Below, one piece after another: positions 35,466-44,223 of a stretch of DNA of 64,000 nt (its first letter is position 1; each line of letters starts with the position of its first letter). The position numbers and the translations under genes are program-made. Origin of the DNA: Thermoflavifilum sp. Lineage in GTDB: Bacteria; Bacteroidota; Bacteroidia; Chitinophagales; Chitinophagaceae. The DNA lies in NCBI GenBank assembly GCA_023511875.1, contig JAIMAQ010000004.1, positions 121,096 through 185,095 of the forward strand, written 5' to 3'. The notes under the pieces are model-generated. The model did not search any database. It had not been told where the DNA came from and worked only from the letters and a program-made list of their open reading frames with translations.

Positions 35466-36404
35466 TTAAACAGTTGAACGTTCAAAACTTTGTTTCAGCT
35501 GTTCTGCTGCTCGGCGTTGTTCTTCGGTGAGCCGCGAGGGTACCCAGAGATCTACTTCTACCAACATATCACCATATTGCCCGGGTTGGTTATACACAGG
35601 CATACCCTTTCCCCTGATGCGCAAGATGGATCCGTGCTGTGTACCTGGCGGAATAGTGAGCAATATTTTCCCTGTTGGTGTACTCACTTCTTTTTTGGTG
35701 CCTAGCAATGCATCCCAGACGGGGATGGTTATTTTTTGTTTCAGGTCGTTGCCATCGCGAACAAATTGGTGATGGGGCAACACATGCAGGGTGATGTATA
35801 GATCTCCGGCAGGCCCGCCGTGTAAGCCTTGTTGTCCCTTGCCGGTGATGCGGATTTGCATGCCATCGTATACGCCGGGCTTGAGCTTAATACGCATTTT
35901 TTGGCCATTTACTTCAATTAGCCGTTCGGTGCCCTGATATGCTTCATCGAAGGTTAAGGTAAGGCTTGCCTGCAAATCGGCACCACGCATAGTACCAGTG
36001 TGTGCTCGGGAACGAGTACCGGTGTGGCGGCGTTGTCCAAACAGATGTTCGAAGATGCTTCCTAAACCTGCTTCACCAAAAATGTCTTCAATATCGCCTT
36101 CGTAATAAAAAGTTTGTCCACCACCCGGGCTATTACCCCAGTTGTAAGCTTGTCCTTGCTGGCCAGCAAATTGATCGGCAAACTGCCATTGATCACCAAA
36201 CTGATCGTATTTTTTTCGCTTTTCTGGGTCGCTCAATACCTCGTAGGCTTCATTGATCTCTTTAAATTTTTCCTCCGCTTCTTTATTCCCGGGATTTTTG
36301 TCGGGATGATATTTGATGGCCAGCTTACGATAAGCCTTCTTGATTTCATCGGTAGTAGCCGATTTCGGCACGCCCAGTATGGAATAATAATCTTTTTTAG
36401 CCAC
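35466..36404 (-). CDS. cbpA: CbpA-type DnaJ cochaperone
   Basis: The 312-residue product has an N-terminal J domain (about 1-70, HPD at 33-35), a Gly/Phe-rich linker, and a DnaJ C-terminal substrate-binding region, but no zinc-finger CxxCxGxG repeats. That is the class B/CbpA layout. It stimulates DnaK ATPase and hands it unfolded proteins. The start is GTG at 36404, fixed by [12 protein letters not shown] and by a strong Shine-Dalgarno (AAAGGAG, 36412-36418). It follows hsp20 after an 82-bp gap with a hairpin. Confidence 0.95.
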   Translation of the reverse strand: MAKKDYYSILGVPKSATTDEIKKAYRKLAIKYHPDKNPGNKEAEEKFKEINEAYEVLSDPEKRKKYDQFGDQWQFADQFAGQQGQAYNWGNSPGGGQTFYYEGDIEDIFGEAGLGSIFEHLFGQRRHTGTRSRAHTGTMRGADLQASLTLTFDEAYQGTERLIEVNGQKMRIKLKPGVYDGMQIRITGKGQQGLHGGPAGDLYITLHVLPHHQFVRDGNDLKQKITIPVWDALLGTKKEVSTPTGKILLTIPPGTQHGSILRIRGKGMPVYNQPGQYGDMLVEVDLWVPSRLTEEQRRAAEQLKQSFERSTV

Positions 36405-36411
36405 GGCTCTA

Positions 36412-36418
36412 CTCCTTT
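36412..36418 (-). promoter_or_regulatory. strong Shine-Dalgarno deciding the GTG start of cbpA
   Basis: AAAGGAG on the minus strand, 7 bases before the GTG. Such strong ribosome-binding sites are unusual in Bacteroidota and here support a non-ATG start. Confidence 0.7.
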
Positions 36419-36442
36419 TTTTATTGAATTGGAAAGTTAAAA

Positions 36443-36465
36443 AGGGGGCATATAAAATGCCCCCT
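36443..36465 (-). terminator. terminator-like hairpin between hsp20 and cbpA
   Basis: A perfect 9-bp GC-rich stem (36443-36451 with 36457-36465, AGGGGGCAT) around a 5-base loop, followed on the minus strand by TTTTTAAC. It looks like a rho-independent terminator. Only 38 bp then remain before the cbpA start and no -7 consensus is seen there, so partial read-through or mRNA processing is likely. Confidence 0.75.
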
Positions 36466-36486
36466 ACCCATCACCCATTCGGTTGA

Positions 36487-36927
36487 TTAGTCAACCGAAA
36501 TTTCTTTGGGGGCTTGTTTGATGGCAACTTCTTTTTTCGGGAGTTCTAATTTGAGCACGCCATCTTCGTAAGAAGCTTTGATCTTATCGACGTCTACCGT
36601 GTCGGGCAGAGTAAACGACCGGCTGAATGAAGTGAAGTTGAATTCGCGCCGGGTAACCTTTTTGCGTTTTTCTTCTTTTTCTTCCTTCTTTTCGGCAGAA
36701 ATCGTCAGAACATCGCCGTCTACGCTGATCTTGAAATCAGATTTTTTTAGCCCCGGTGCAGCCAGCTCCAATTCATAGCTGGTGTTTGTTTCATGAATGT
36801 TTACTGCTGGGACACGGGTGCCCGTTTGAACGCCCCGAAACCAGTCGTCGCCTAAAAATTCATCGAGCAAGGAACTGATGCTCGGAAACATGTCTTGATC
36901 GCGCCATTTAATGAGTGACATAGTCAT
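36487..36927 (-). CDS. small heat-shock protein, Hsp20/alpha-crystallin family
   Basis: The 146-residue product has an N-terminal arm (SLIKWRDQDMFPSISSLLDEFLGDDW). An alpha-crystallin domain follows (about 37-135) with VNIHETNTSYELELAAPGLKKSDFKI, then the signature FSRSFTLPDTVDVDKIKASYEDGVLKLELPKKE. It holds unfolding proteins for refolding by DnaK. It heads the minus-strand stress cluster and diverges from prfC across 214 bp holding a long dyad. Two ATGs, 6 bases apart (36927 and 36921), are possible starts. Confidence 0.96.
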   Translation of the reverse strand: MTMSLIKWRDQDMFPSISSLLDEFLGDDWFRGVQTGTRVPAVNIHETNTSYELELAAPGLKKSDFKISVDGDVLTISAEKKEEKEEKRKKVTRREFNFTSFSRSFTLPDTVDVDKIKASYEDGVLKLELPKKEVAIKQAPKEISVD

Positions 36928-37025
36928 TAAGTTTTAAGGTTTTTAAATTTTATTGTCGTGATTACCTGCAAAAAAACTGTGCCGCGATATAGTCCCTGCA
37001 ATTTTGTTGGATATTCTTTAAGAAT

Positions 37026-37073
37026 ACTGACAATTAGTCGATTATGTATGCGGTTTAACGACATATTGACAGT
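37026..37073. promoter_or_regulatory. imperfect inverted repeat in the hsp20/prfC divergent region
   Basis: Two 15-base arms, ACTGACAATTAGTCG (37026-37040) and the reverse complement of ACTGTCAATATGTCG (37059-37073), match at 12 of 15 positions and flank an 18-base spacer. This could be a binding site for a dimeric heat-shock regulator. It is not the CIRCE sequence of HrcA. Confidence 0.5.
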
Positions 37074-37104
37074 TTATTAAAATCATTCATTCCAGGTGAA
37101 AGCT

Positions 37105-37112
37105 TAATTTTG
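37105..37112 (+). promoter_or_regulatory. candidate -7 element for prfC
   Basis: TAATTTTG matches TAnnTTTG, 29 bases before the prfC ATG; no clear -33 TTTG lies upstream. Confidence 0.5.
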
Positions 37113-37141
37113 CGGCTTTATTTTTCATCGGGATATAGAAA

Positions 37142-38755
37142 ATGACCAATTTATCTCAAGAAATTCAACGACGTCGAACATTTGCGATTATCTCCCATCC
37201 AGATGCGGGGAAAACAACGCTCACCGAAAAATTACTCTTGTTTGGAGGAGCTATTCAAACAGCAGGTGCGGTTAAGTCGAATAAGATTAAAAAACATGCT
37301 ACTTCCGACTTCATGGAAATTGAGCGCCAGCGCGGTATTTCAGTGGCTACCTCGGTGATGACCTTTGCTTACAAAGGCAAATTGATAAATCTACTGGATA
37401 CGCCCGGCCATAAAGATTTTGCCGAAGATACATACCGCACATTAACAGCAGTAGATAGTGTGATTTTAGTGATCGATAGCGTAAAGGGTGTAGAAGAGCA
37501 AACCAAACGCCTCATGGAAGTGTGTCGAATGCGGCATACGCCTGTGATGGTGTTTATCAATAAACTCGATCGCGAAGGGCGTGCTCCATTTGATTTATTG
37601 GATGAATTGGAATCGATTTTGTCGATCCGAGTAAGGCCTTTAAGCTGGCCAATTAATATGGGTCGCGATTTTAAAGGCGTTTATCATTTATACAACCAAA
37701 GCATCTTGTTGTTTCATCCTCATGAAAAAGTAGACGACGAAGACCGAATATATTTGAGTGGTGTGCAGGATCAACGATTAGATGCTTTGCTACCCGCTGC
37801 AGATCTACAGAAGCTGCGTGAAGATGTGGAGCTCATTGAGGGAGTATACGATCCGTTTTCCACGGTCGATTATTTAAGTGGTGAACTGGCTCCCGTGTTT
37901 TTTGGGAGTGCATTGAATAATTTTGGCGTAAAAGATTTGCTCGATACTTTTATTGAAATTGCCCCGCCTCCACAGCCTCGGATGACCAGTGAACGCCTCG
38001 TGAGGCCAGAAGAGGAGAAGATGACGGGATTTGTATTTAAGATTCATGCCAATTTAGATCCTCGACATCGTGATCGGATAGCTTTTTTACGCATTTGTTC
38101 GGGTAGGTTTCAGCGCAATAAGTTTTATCATCATGTGCGACTGCAACGCGATTTACGGTTTAGTAACCCATATAGTTTTTTGGCACAAGAAAAAAATGTA
38201 GTAGAAGATGCTTATCCAGGCGATGTGGTAGGCTTGTTTGATACGGGTAACTTTAAAATTGGCGATACCCTCACAGAAGGCGAGGATTTTTATTTCACGG
38301 GTATACCCAGCTTTTCACCAGAAATTTTCAAGGAATTAGTCAACAAAGATCCGATGAAAACCAAACAACTGGAGAAAGGCATTCGTCAGCTTACCGATGA
38401 AGGTGTAGCGCAATTATTTGTGCAACCACAGGGGAACCGAAAAATTATAGGGTGCGTGGGCGAATTGCAATTTGAAGTCATTCAATATCGCTTGTTGCAC
38501 GAATATGGAGCTGCATGTGCATTTGTACCCTTGCCGTTTTACAAGGCTTGTTGGCTGCGGGGTGATGAGAAGGATATCGAAGCATTTATTCGATTTAAAC
38601 AACACCAAGTCGTAAAAGATAAAGATGGAAGATGGGTATACTTAGCCCAATCGGAATGGTTTCTGCAAACCGAAATGCAAAATCATCCTGAGATTCAATT
38701 TGATTTTTATGCTGAAATTCACCAATCGGCAGAACCGGTTTCTCCCCATGAATAG
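37142..38755 (+). CDS. prfC: peptide chain release factor 3
   Basis: The 537-residue translational GTPase has RF3 features: [30 protein letters not shown] at the start, switch [30 protein letters not shown], and the C-terminal [17 protein letters not shown] region. It recycles RF1 and RF2 from the ribosome after termination. It is monocistronic here and converges on folA. Confidence 0.97.
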   Translation: MTNLSQEIQRRRTFAIISHPDAGKTTLTEKLLLFGGAIQTAGAVKSNKIKKHATSDFMEIERQRGISVATSVMTFAYKGKLINLLDTPGHKDFAEDTYRTLTAVDSVILVIDSVKGVEEQTKRLMEVCRMRHTPVMVFINKLDREGRAPFDLLDELESILSIRVRPLSWPINMGRDFKGVYHLYNQSILLFHPHEKVDDEDRIYLSGVQDQRLDALLPAADLQKLREDVELIEGVYDPFSTVDYLSGELAPVFFGSALNNFGVKDLLDTFIEIAPPPQPRMTSERLVRPEEEKMTGFVFKIHANLDPRHRDRIAFLRICSGRFQRNKFYHHVRLQRDLRFSNPYSFLAQEKNVVEDAYPGDVVGLFDTGNFKIGDTLTEGEDFYFTGIPSFSPEIFKELVNKDPMKTKQLEKGIRQLTDEGVAQLFVQPQGNRKIIGCVGELQFEVIQYRLLHEYGAACAFVPLPFYKACWLRGDEKDIEAFIRFKQHQVVKDKDGRWVYLAQSEWFLQTEMQNHPEIQFDFYAEIHQSAEPVSPHE

Positions 38756-38770
38756 CTTTCAAAAAAGCTG

Positions 38771-39313
38771 CTATCCGTTTTCTGCGAATGATTTTCTTTC
38801 CCAAATTTCAAAACTGTAAGCATAGGGATTTTGCCTATCGGGTGCATGTGGTTCTACATGAATGAGCTGCCACACATGTGGATCTATTGCTGGGAAATAG
38901 CGATTACCCTCGATATCGGCATCGATACGCGTAAAATAAATACGTTGCAAGTAAGGCCAAGCTTGTTGAAAAATTTCTGCCCCTCCAGTGATAAACACCT
39001 CATCGCTGGCATATTTGGTGGCTTTTTCTAAAGCTTCTAGCACATGATGGGCTACTTCTACTTGAGGGGCCGACCAATGGGTTTGTCGGGTAATGACGAT
39101 GTGGGGTCTTCCGGGCAAGGCTTTGCCACCCATGGAGTCGAAGGTTTTTCGCCCCATGATGAGTGGCTTTCCCCAGGTGGTTTTTTTGAAATATTGTAAA
39201 TCGGCAGGCAAATGCCAGGGCATGATGTTGTCTTTGCCAATCACATTTCTATGAGCTGCTGCGACGATTGCAGAAATGCGAAATGGAAAACGATTTGCTC
39301 GATCGGCATTCAT
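38771..39313 (-). CDS. folA: dihydrofolate reductase
   Basis: The 180-residue product shows [47 protein letters not shown], and [26 protein letters not shown]. These are the substrate, NADPH and folate sites of DHFR. It regenerates tetrahydrofolate after the ThyA reaction. Its start overlaps the thyA stop (4 bases), coupling the two. Confidence 0.96.
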   Translation of the reverse strand: MNADRANRFPFRISAIVAAAHRNVIGKDNIMPWHLPADLQYFKKTTWGKPLIMGRKTFDSMGGKALPGRPHIVITRQTHWSAPQVEVAHHVLEALEKATKYASDEVFITGGAEIFQQAWPYLQRIYFTRIDADIEGNRYFPAIDPHVWQLIHVEPHAPDRQNPYAYSFEIWERKSFAENG

Positions 39314-40125
39314 ACGGCAACAGGGGCTTTAATAGCCGGATGGCATTGGTAATGCAACAATTGAAAATCTTCATACCGAAAGCTGAAAATATCCTTTACT
39401 GCTGGATTTAATTTCATGATGGGTGGGTCAAAAGGTTTCCGCGTTAATTGCAACTTGGCCTGCTCGATATGATTTTTATACAAATGCACATCACCAAAGG
39501 TATGAACAAACTCTCCGGGGATCATATCGCACACTTGTGCCATCATCAAGGTCAGCAAAGCATATGAAGCGATGTTGAAGGGTACTCCCAAAAACACGTC
39601 TCCACTTCGTTGATAAAGTTGACAGCTGAGAACACGCTTGCCGGTTTGGGTATCTACATGGGTGTAAAATTGAAACAGGGTATGACAAGGGCTTAAAGAC
39701 ATGTGTGGCAAATCGGCTACATTCCAGGCGCTTACGATGATACGGCGGGAATCGGGATCGTGTTTCAATAAATGAATGGCTTGCTGGATTTGATCGATGC
39801 TTTGCCCATTGGGTCCAGCCCAGCTACGCCATTGTTTGCCATAAATGGGACCCAGGTTGCCATCAGCATCTGCCCATTCATCCCAAATGGTAACTCCGTG
39901 TTCGTGCAGATAAGCTATATGCGTGTCGCCACGTAAAAACCAGAGTAACTCGTAAATGATCGATTTCAGATGCATTTTTTTGGTTGTCAATAAGGGAAAT
40001 CCTTCCTGTAAGTTGAATCGCATCTGATATCCAAAAAGGCTGAGGGTGCCTACTCCAGTACGATCTTGCTTTTCGTGGCCACGATCTAGAATTTCGCGTA
40101 ACAGGTTTAAATAAGCTTGTTCCAT
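39310..40125 (-). CDS. thyA: thymidylate synthase
   Basis: ThyA of 271 residues: [30 protein letters not shown], the catalytic Cys in [11 protein letters not shown], the dUMP-binding [20 protein letters not shown], and [16 protein letters not shown]. It makes dTMP from dUMP with methylene-tetrahydrofolate. I use the ATG at 40125 because the family starts at MEQAYLNLL; a longer frame from 40164 adds a 13-residue hydrophobic leader without parallel. Confidence 0.97.
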   Translation of the reverse strand: MEQAYLNLLREILDRGHEKQDRTGVGTLSLFGYQMRFNLQEGFPLLTTKKMHLKSIIYELLWFLRGDTHIAYLHEHGVTIWDEWADADGNLGPIYGKQWRSWAGPNGQSIDQIQQAIHLLKHDPDSRRIIVSAWNVADLPHMSLSPCHTLFQFYTHVDTQTGKRVLSCQLYQRSGDVFLGVPFNIASYALLTLMMAQVCDMIPGEFVHTFGDVHLYKNHIEQAKLQLTRKPFDPPIMKLNPAVKDIFSFRYEDFQLLHYQCHPAIKAPVAV

Positions 40126-40193
40126 ATAGGCAATGTAGAACAAGTTTTTGAAAATATTTTCCACTTTATTTGCACAGCTAGTTATCTTCTAGA

Positions 40194-40643
40194 TTATTGG
40201 TCTTCGGCATACCAGCTGGCATAGGAGGTAGGCGTTTCGTAGAGGGTGAGGTGATGCAGCTTGATGTGTGGAGGCAATAAAGCCTGGATGCGCTGAGCAA
40301 AATCAATCACCAAGTTCTCGCAAGTAGGGGTGTAGTTGAGCCATACAATTCGTTCGGAATAATTGCTGAGTGTTGTAGATAGCTCATGAAAAGGAGATTG
40401 GCGGCAAAGGAGAAGCGCATGGTCGAAATCTTGGATAATAGCTCGATGAACGATTTCCTTAAGATCACCAAAATCCATGACCATGCCGTTTTTAGGATGC
40501 TGGCTATCGTGCAGCGGTTTTCCCAACAGGGTTACTTCGAGCATGTATCCATGCCCATGGATATGACGACATTTGCCATCGTATCCATACAATGCATGGG
40601 CTGCTTCAAAATGAAATATTTTGCTGAGCCTAATGGTTGACAT
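40194..40643 (-). CDS. queD: 6-carboxytetrahydropterin synthase / PTPS family
   Basis: The 149-residue product carries the zinc His triad and catalytic Cys: FEAAHALYG, then CRHIHGHGYMLEV, and a later VMDFGDLKEIV and PTCENLVIDFAQRI. These place it in the QueD/PTPS family, which makes the 7-deazaguanine precursor for queuosine. PTPS members for biopterin are related, so queD is the likely but not proven assignment. It is divergent from the GH2 gene. Confidence 0.9.
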   Translation of the reverse strand: MSTIRLSKIFHFEAAHALYGYDGKCRHIHGHGYMLEVTLLGKPLHDSQHPKNGMVMDFGDLKEIVHRAIIQDFDHALLLCRQSPFHELSTTLSNYSERIVWLNYTPTCENLVIDFAQRIQALLPPHIKLHHLTLYETPTSYASWYAEDQ

Positions 40644-40663
40644 TCTTTTTGGTTCTGAGCTTG

Positions 40664-40671
40664 CAAAGTTA
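40664..40671 (-). promoter_or_regulatory. candidate -7 element for queD
   Basis: TAACTTTG on the minus strand matches TAnnTTTG, 20 bases before the ATG at 40643. Confidence 0.55.
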
Positions 40672-40785
40672 CAGGAGAAAATGGGAGTCTGTTTGGAAGT
40701 TTGAAGAAAACAGATCGATCAACATGTATACATTGAATCGGAAACGTTTGCGTAGAAAATTCAACATATCCACTTAGAATTGGCT

Positions 40786-40793
40786 TAAGTTTG
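40786..40793 (+). promoter_or_regulatory. candidate -7 element for the GH2 gene
   Basis: TAAGTTTG matches TAnnTTTG, 19 bases before the ATG at 40813. Confidence 0.5.
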
Positions 40794-40812
40794 ACCCATT
40801 AAACCCACTCCC

Positions 40813-42684
40813 ATGCGCATGCGTATTTTATCGGCTATTCAGAGTTTGTGCATCACCAGCTGTTTATGGCTAAGTATGCATCAACCTGCAGCTGGGCAGC
40901 AAGATACTTTATTGGCACCGTTGATCACCGATGTGCCTTATCGGCATTTGGTAAATTTAGATGGATCCTGGCATTATATTGTAGATCCTTACCAAACAGG
41001 GTATATCGATTATCGTTATCGGAAAACGACACAGGGTTTTTTCTTAAACCGGCAGGCACAACGCCCCGACGAATTAGTAGAATACAATTTTGCTACTTCT
41101 CCAGTCTTTCAGGTACCGGGCGACTGGAATACTCAGCAACCTGCATTAACTTATTATGAAGGGACAGTATGGTATGAAAAAGATTTCCTTTATCATCCTC
41201 GGCCAGGTAAGCGGGTGTTCCTATATTTTGGAGCGGTGAATTACCATGCAGTGGTAGGGGTGAACGGGCAGATTGTAGGGGAGCATATAGGTGGTTTTAC
41301 TCCCTTTGACATGGAAGTTACTCACTTGTTGCGAGAGGGGAAAAATTTTGTAGTGGTGATGGACGACAACACTCGGCACAAGGAAGCCGTGCCCACAAAT
41401 AATTTTGACTGGTGGAATTATGGGGGCATCACACGCGATGTCTATTTGATCGAAGTGCCACAAACTTTCATTCAAGATTACTTCATTCACCTCGATGACC
41501 TGCGTAGCCGTATAATCAGTGGATGGGTTCAACTTAATGGTCCAGCAGCCGCACGAAGTGAGGTGCAGCTGCAGATTCCCGAATGGCATTTCAGCCAAAA
41601 GTTTATTACCAATGGGCAAGGCAAGGCTTATTTTTCTGTTCAGGCACCCCCTCATCTGCAGCTTTGGTCGCCCGAGCATCCTCGGCTATACCAGCTTGTT
41701 TGGGTAGCCGGCGAAGATACACTTCGCGATGAGGTGGGCTTTCGTACTCTTTCGGTGCAAGGAGAAAATATTCTGCTCAACGGCAAGCCTATATTTTTGC
41801 GTGGGGTATCGATTCATGAAGAAGCCCCATTTGGTGGAGGACGAGCATTCAATAAAGGGCAAGATCATGTGCTGTTAACCTGGGCGAAAGAATTAGGCTG
41901 TAATTTCGTTCGGCTGGCTCATTATCCCCATCATGAAGCCATGATAAGAGAGGCAGAAAGAATGGGCCTCATGGTCTGGTCGGAAATACCTGTATATTGG
42001 ACAATTGACTGGACTAATCCAGCTACTCTGGCCAATGCTAAAGAGCAACTTCGAGAAGAAATCACCCGCGATAAAAATCGAGCAAATGTCATCATTTGGT
42101 CGGTAGGCAATGAAACGCCGCGCACGCCCGAGCGTTTACAATTTATGCAAGCACTGGTAAAAGAGGCCCGCTCTATGGATAGTACTCGATTAATATCGGC
42201 TGCATTGCAGATTAGTCGTGTGCAGCGAGATACTTCTTGGCTCGATGACCCGTTGGGAGCCGATTTGGATGTGTTGGGCTGCAATATCTACCCTGGCTGG
42301 TATGGCCCTTCAGCCGACGAGCAGGCGCGTTTTGCCAGCGTTTACCATAAACCACTTATCATGAGCGAATTTGGTGCAGGTGCTTTGGCGGGCTATCATG
42401 GAGATAGTACACAACGATGGACGGAAGAGTTTCAATATCGCGTGCTAAACGAAGATATTCGCTTGTTGAAGACCATCTCGTTTTTACGAGGTACTACGCC
42501 TTGGATTTTAAAAGATTTTCGTTCGCCCAAACGACTTTTACCTTATTTTCAAGACGGTTGGAACCGAAAGGGTTTGGTAAGCGATCGTGGACAGAAAAAA
42601 GAAGCTTTTTACCTCATCCGTCAATTTTACGAAGACATTGCTTCGGGCAAAACTTGCTTTGGCAGCCAGTGTTTTGGCCCTTGA
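40813..42684 (+). CDS. GH2 glycoside hydrolase, probable beta-glucuronidase
   Basis: The 623-residue exported enzyme has a signal peptide, an N-terminal jelly-roll sugar-binding domain (GAVNYHAVVGVNGQIVGEHIGGFTPF), a beta-sandwich, and a TIM barrel. The acid/base Glu is in SVGNETPR and the nucleophile in MSEFGAGA. Near the C-terminus N584-x-K586 (WNRKG) matches the Asn-x-Lys motif that binds the glucuronate carboxylate in beta-glucuronidases, so I favour that over beta-galactosidase. It is likely periplasmic. It stands alone, with no SusCD beside it. Confidence 0.88.
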   Translation: MRMRILSAIQSLCITSCLWLSMHQPAAGQQDTLLAPLITDVPYRHLVNLDGSWHYIVDPYQTGYIDYRYRKTTQGFFLNRQAQRPDELVEYNFATSPVFQVPGDWNTQQPALTYYEGTVWYEKDFLYHPRPGKRVFLYFGAVNYHAVVGVNGQIVGEHIGGFTPFDMEVTHLLREGKNFVVVMDDNTRHKEAVPTNNFDWWNYGGITRDVYLIEVPQTFIQDYFIHLDDLRSRIISGWVQLNGPAAARSEVQLQIPEWHFSQKFITNGQGKAYFSVQAPPHLQLWSPEHPRLYQLVWVAGEDTLRDEVGFRTLSVQGENILLNGKPIFLRGVSIHEEAPFGGGRAFNKGQDHVLLTWAKELGCNFVRLAHYPHHEAMIREAERMGLMVWSEIPVYWTIDWTNPATLANAKEQLREEITRDKNRANVIIWSVGNETPRTPERLQFMQALVKEARSMDSTRLISAALQISRVQRDTSWLDDPLGADLDVLGCNIYPGWYGPSADEQARFASVYHKPLIMSEFGAGALAGYHGDSTQRWTEEFQYRVLNEDIRLLKTISFLRGTTPWILKDFRSPKRLLPYFQDGWNRKGLVSDRGQKKEAFYLIRQFYEDIASGKTCFGSQCFGP

Positions 42685-42686
42685 AC

Positions 42687-44138
42687 TCAAGGCACAAAAA
42701 ATAAATCGACCCATTCGTGGACAGGCATTTGAATAAGTCTGTGGTAATCGAGCGAATTTTCCAGAATACGGTGAACTTGTTTATTCGCAAAGCGATGATA
42801 AAGATGGCGTTTGAATTTTTCGAGCAATAGAGGAATGCCTTCTTCACGTCGACGTTTATGCCCAATGGGGTATTCTACTATCACTTCCTCGAGCGTAGTG
42901 CCATCGTAGAGGGTAATGGTGAGTGCGTTTGCTATAGATCTTTTTGTTGGATCGTAATAGTCGTGTGTAAACTGGGGATCTTCTTCTGTGGTCATTTTGG
43001 CGCGCAGATTATCGATGCGTGGGTCGGCAGCCACTTCATCTTCATAGTCGGTGGCAGTAAGTCGGCCAAATAGAAGTGGAATGGCGATCATGTATTGCAG
43101 GCAATGATCGCGGTCGGCAGGGTTATGCAAGGGGCCTTTTTTATCGATGATGCGAATAGCGGCCTGGTGGGTACGAATGCGGATATGAGCGATATCGTCG
43201 GCAGTTTTGCCCATTTGCCGAAGCCGTTGATGCAGTTGCATGGCAGCTTCCACTGCGGTTTGGGCATGAAATTCGGCAGGGTACGATATTTTAAACAATA
43301 TATTTTCCATGACGTAGCTTCCGAAGCTTTGGCTCAGCTTTAGGGGTTGGCCGCGCATCACCGCATCTTGAAACCCCCATTGAGGCGTGCTAATTACGCC
43401 TGGGTAGCCCATTTCACCTGTTTGGGCAATAAGTGCCAACCTCACGCCGCGTGAGGTAGCGTCGCCTGCTGCCCATGATTTCCGGCTGCCGGTATTGGGT
43501 GCATGTCGGTAAGTGCGTAAGGGATTGCCATCCAAAAATACGTGCGAGATAGCATTGATCAGTTCTTCTTCACCCAAACCAATTAACTTGCCTACAGTTG
43601 CTGTGGTGGCCAGTTTGACCAGTATGACATGATCTAGCCCCACTCTATTAAAAGCATTGTCTAAGGCCAGTATCCCCTGAATCTCATGTGCTCGGATCAT
43701 AGCGTCGAGCACGTCATGCATCAGTAAAGGCGATTTCCCTTGTGCGATGGCCGTACGCGATAACCAATCGGCGGTAGCTAAGATTCCACCTAAGTTGTCT
43801 GATGGGTGACCCCATTCTGCTGCCAGCCATGTATCGTTGTAATCGAGCCAGCGAATCATGGCTCCTAGTGTGAAGGCTGCTTGTACGGGATCGAGCTGGT
43901 AATGGGTTCCGGGCACACGTGCTCCATGAGGTACGAAAGTCTGCGGCACGATAGGGCCCAATAATTTGGTACAAGCAGGGTAGGAAAGGGCTTCTAATGC
44001 GCAACCTATGCTATCGAGCAAACAGTAATGCGCAGTGGTCCAGGCCAACTCGCTGTGAATAGGCGTGTATAATACATACCGAGCTATTTCGGTGAGCAAA
44101 GCATCGGGTTGAGGGCGTTGATTCACTATTTCAGACAT
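42687..44138 (-). CDS. MmgE/PrpD family dehydratase (2-methylcitrate dehydratase-like)
   Basis: The 483-residue product matches the PrpD family: [43 protein letters not shown] with the active-site Asp and His, [28 protein letters not shown], and [16 protein letters not shown]. PrpD dehydrates 2-methylcitrate in propionate use. No prpB or prpC lies near, so the substrate may differ. It converges on the GH2 gene with a 2-bp gap. Confidence 0.9.
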   Translation of the reverse strand: MSEIVNQRPQPDALLTEIARYVLYTPIHSELAWTTAHYCLLDSIGCALEALSYPACTKLLGPIVPQTFVPHGARVPGTHYQLDPVQAAFTLGAMIRWLDYNDTWLAAEWGHPSDNLGGILATADWLSRTAIAQGKSPLLMHDVLDAMIRAHEIQGILALDNAFNRVGLDHVILVKLATTATVGKLIGLGEEELINAISHVFLDGNPLRTYRHAPNTGSRKSWAAGDATSRGVRLALIAQTGEMGYPGVISTPQWGFQDAVMRGQPLKLSQSFGSYVMENILFKISYPAEFHAQTAVEAAMQLHQRLRQMGKTADDIAHIRIRTHQAAIRIIDKKGPLHNPADRDHCLQYMIAIPLLFGRLTATDYEDEVAADPRIDNLRAKMTTEEDPQFTHDYYDPTKRSIANALTITLYDGTTLEEVIVEYPIGHKRRREEGIPLLLEKFKRHLYHRFANKQVHRILENSLDYHRLIQMPVHEWVDLFFVP

Positions 44139-44157
44139 ACAGGCTTAGATTGGGCTT

Positions 44158-44165
44158 CAAAAATA
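44158..44165 (-). promoter_or_regulatory. candidate -7 element for the prpD-like gene
   Basis: TATTTTTG on the minus strand matches TAnnTTTG, 19 bases before the ATG at 44138. Confidence 0.45.
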
Positions 44166-44223
44166 CAGCAAAATATAGCCAGGAAACAAGAAAGCAATGT
44201 TTACTTGAGATGAGAAATACTGA

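Noticed and set aside
36967..36983. sigma54-like promoter (GGCAC...TTGC) upstream of hsp20 on the minus strand
   Set aside because: GG and GC are separated by 12 bases, not the required 10.
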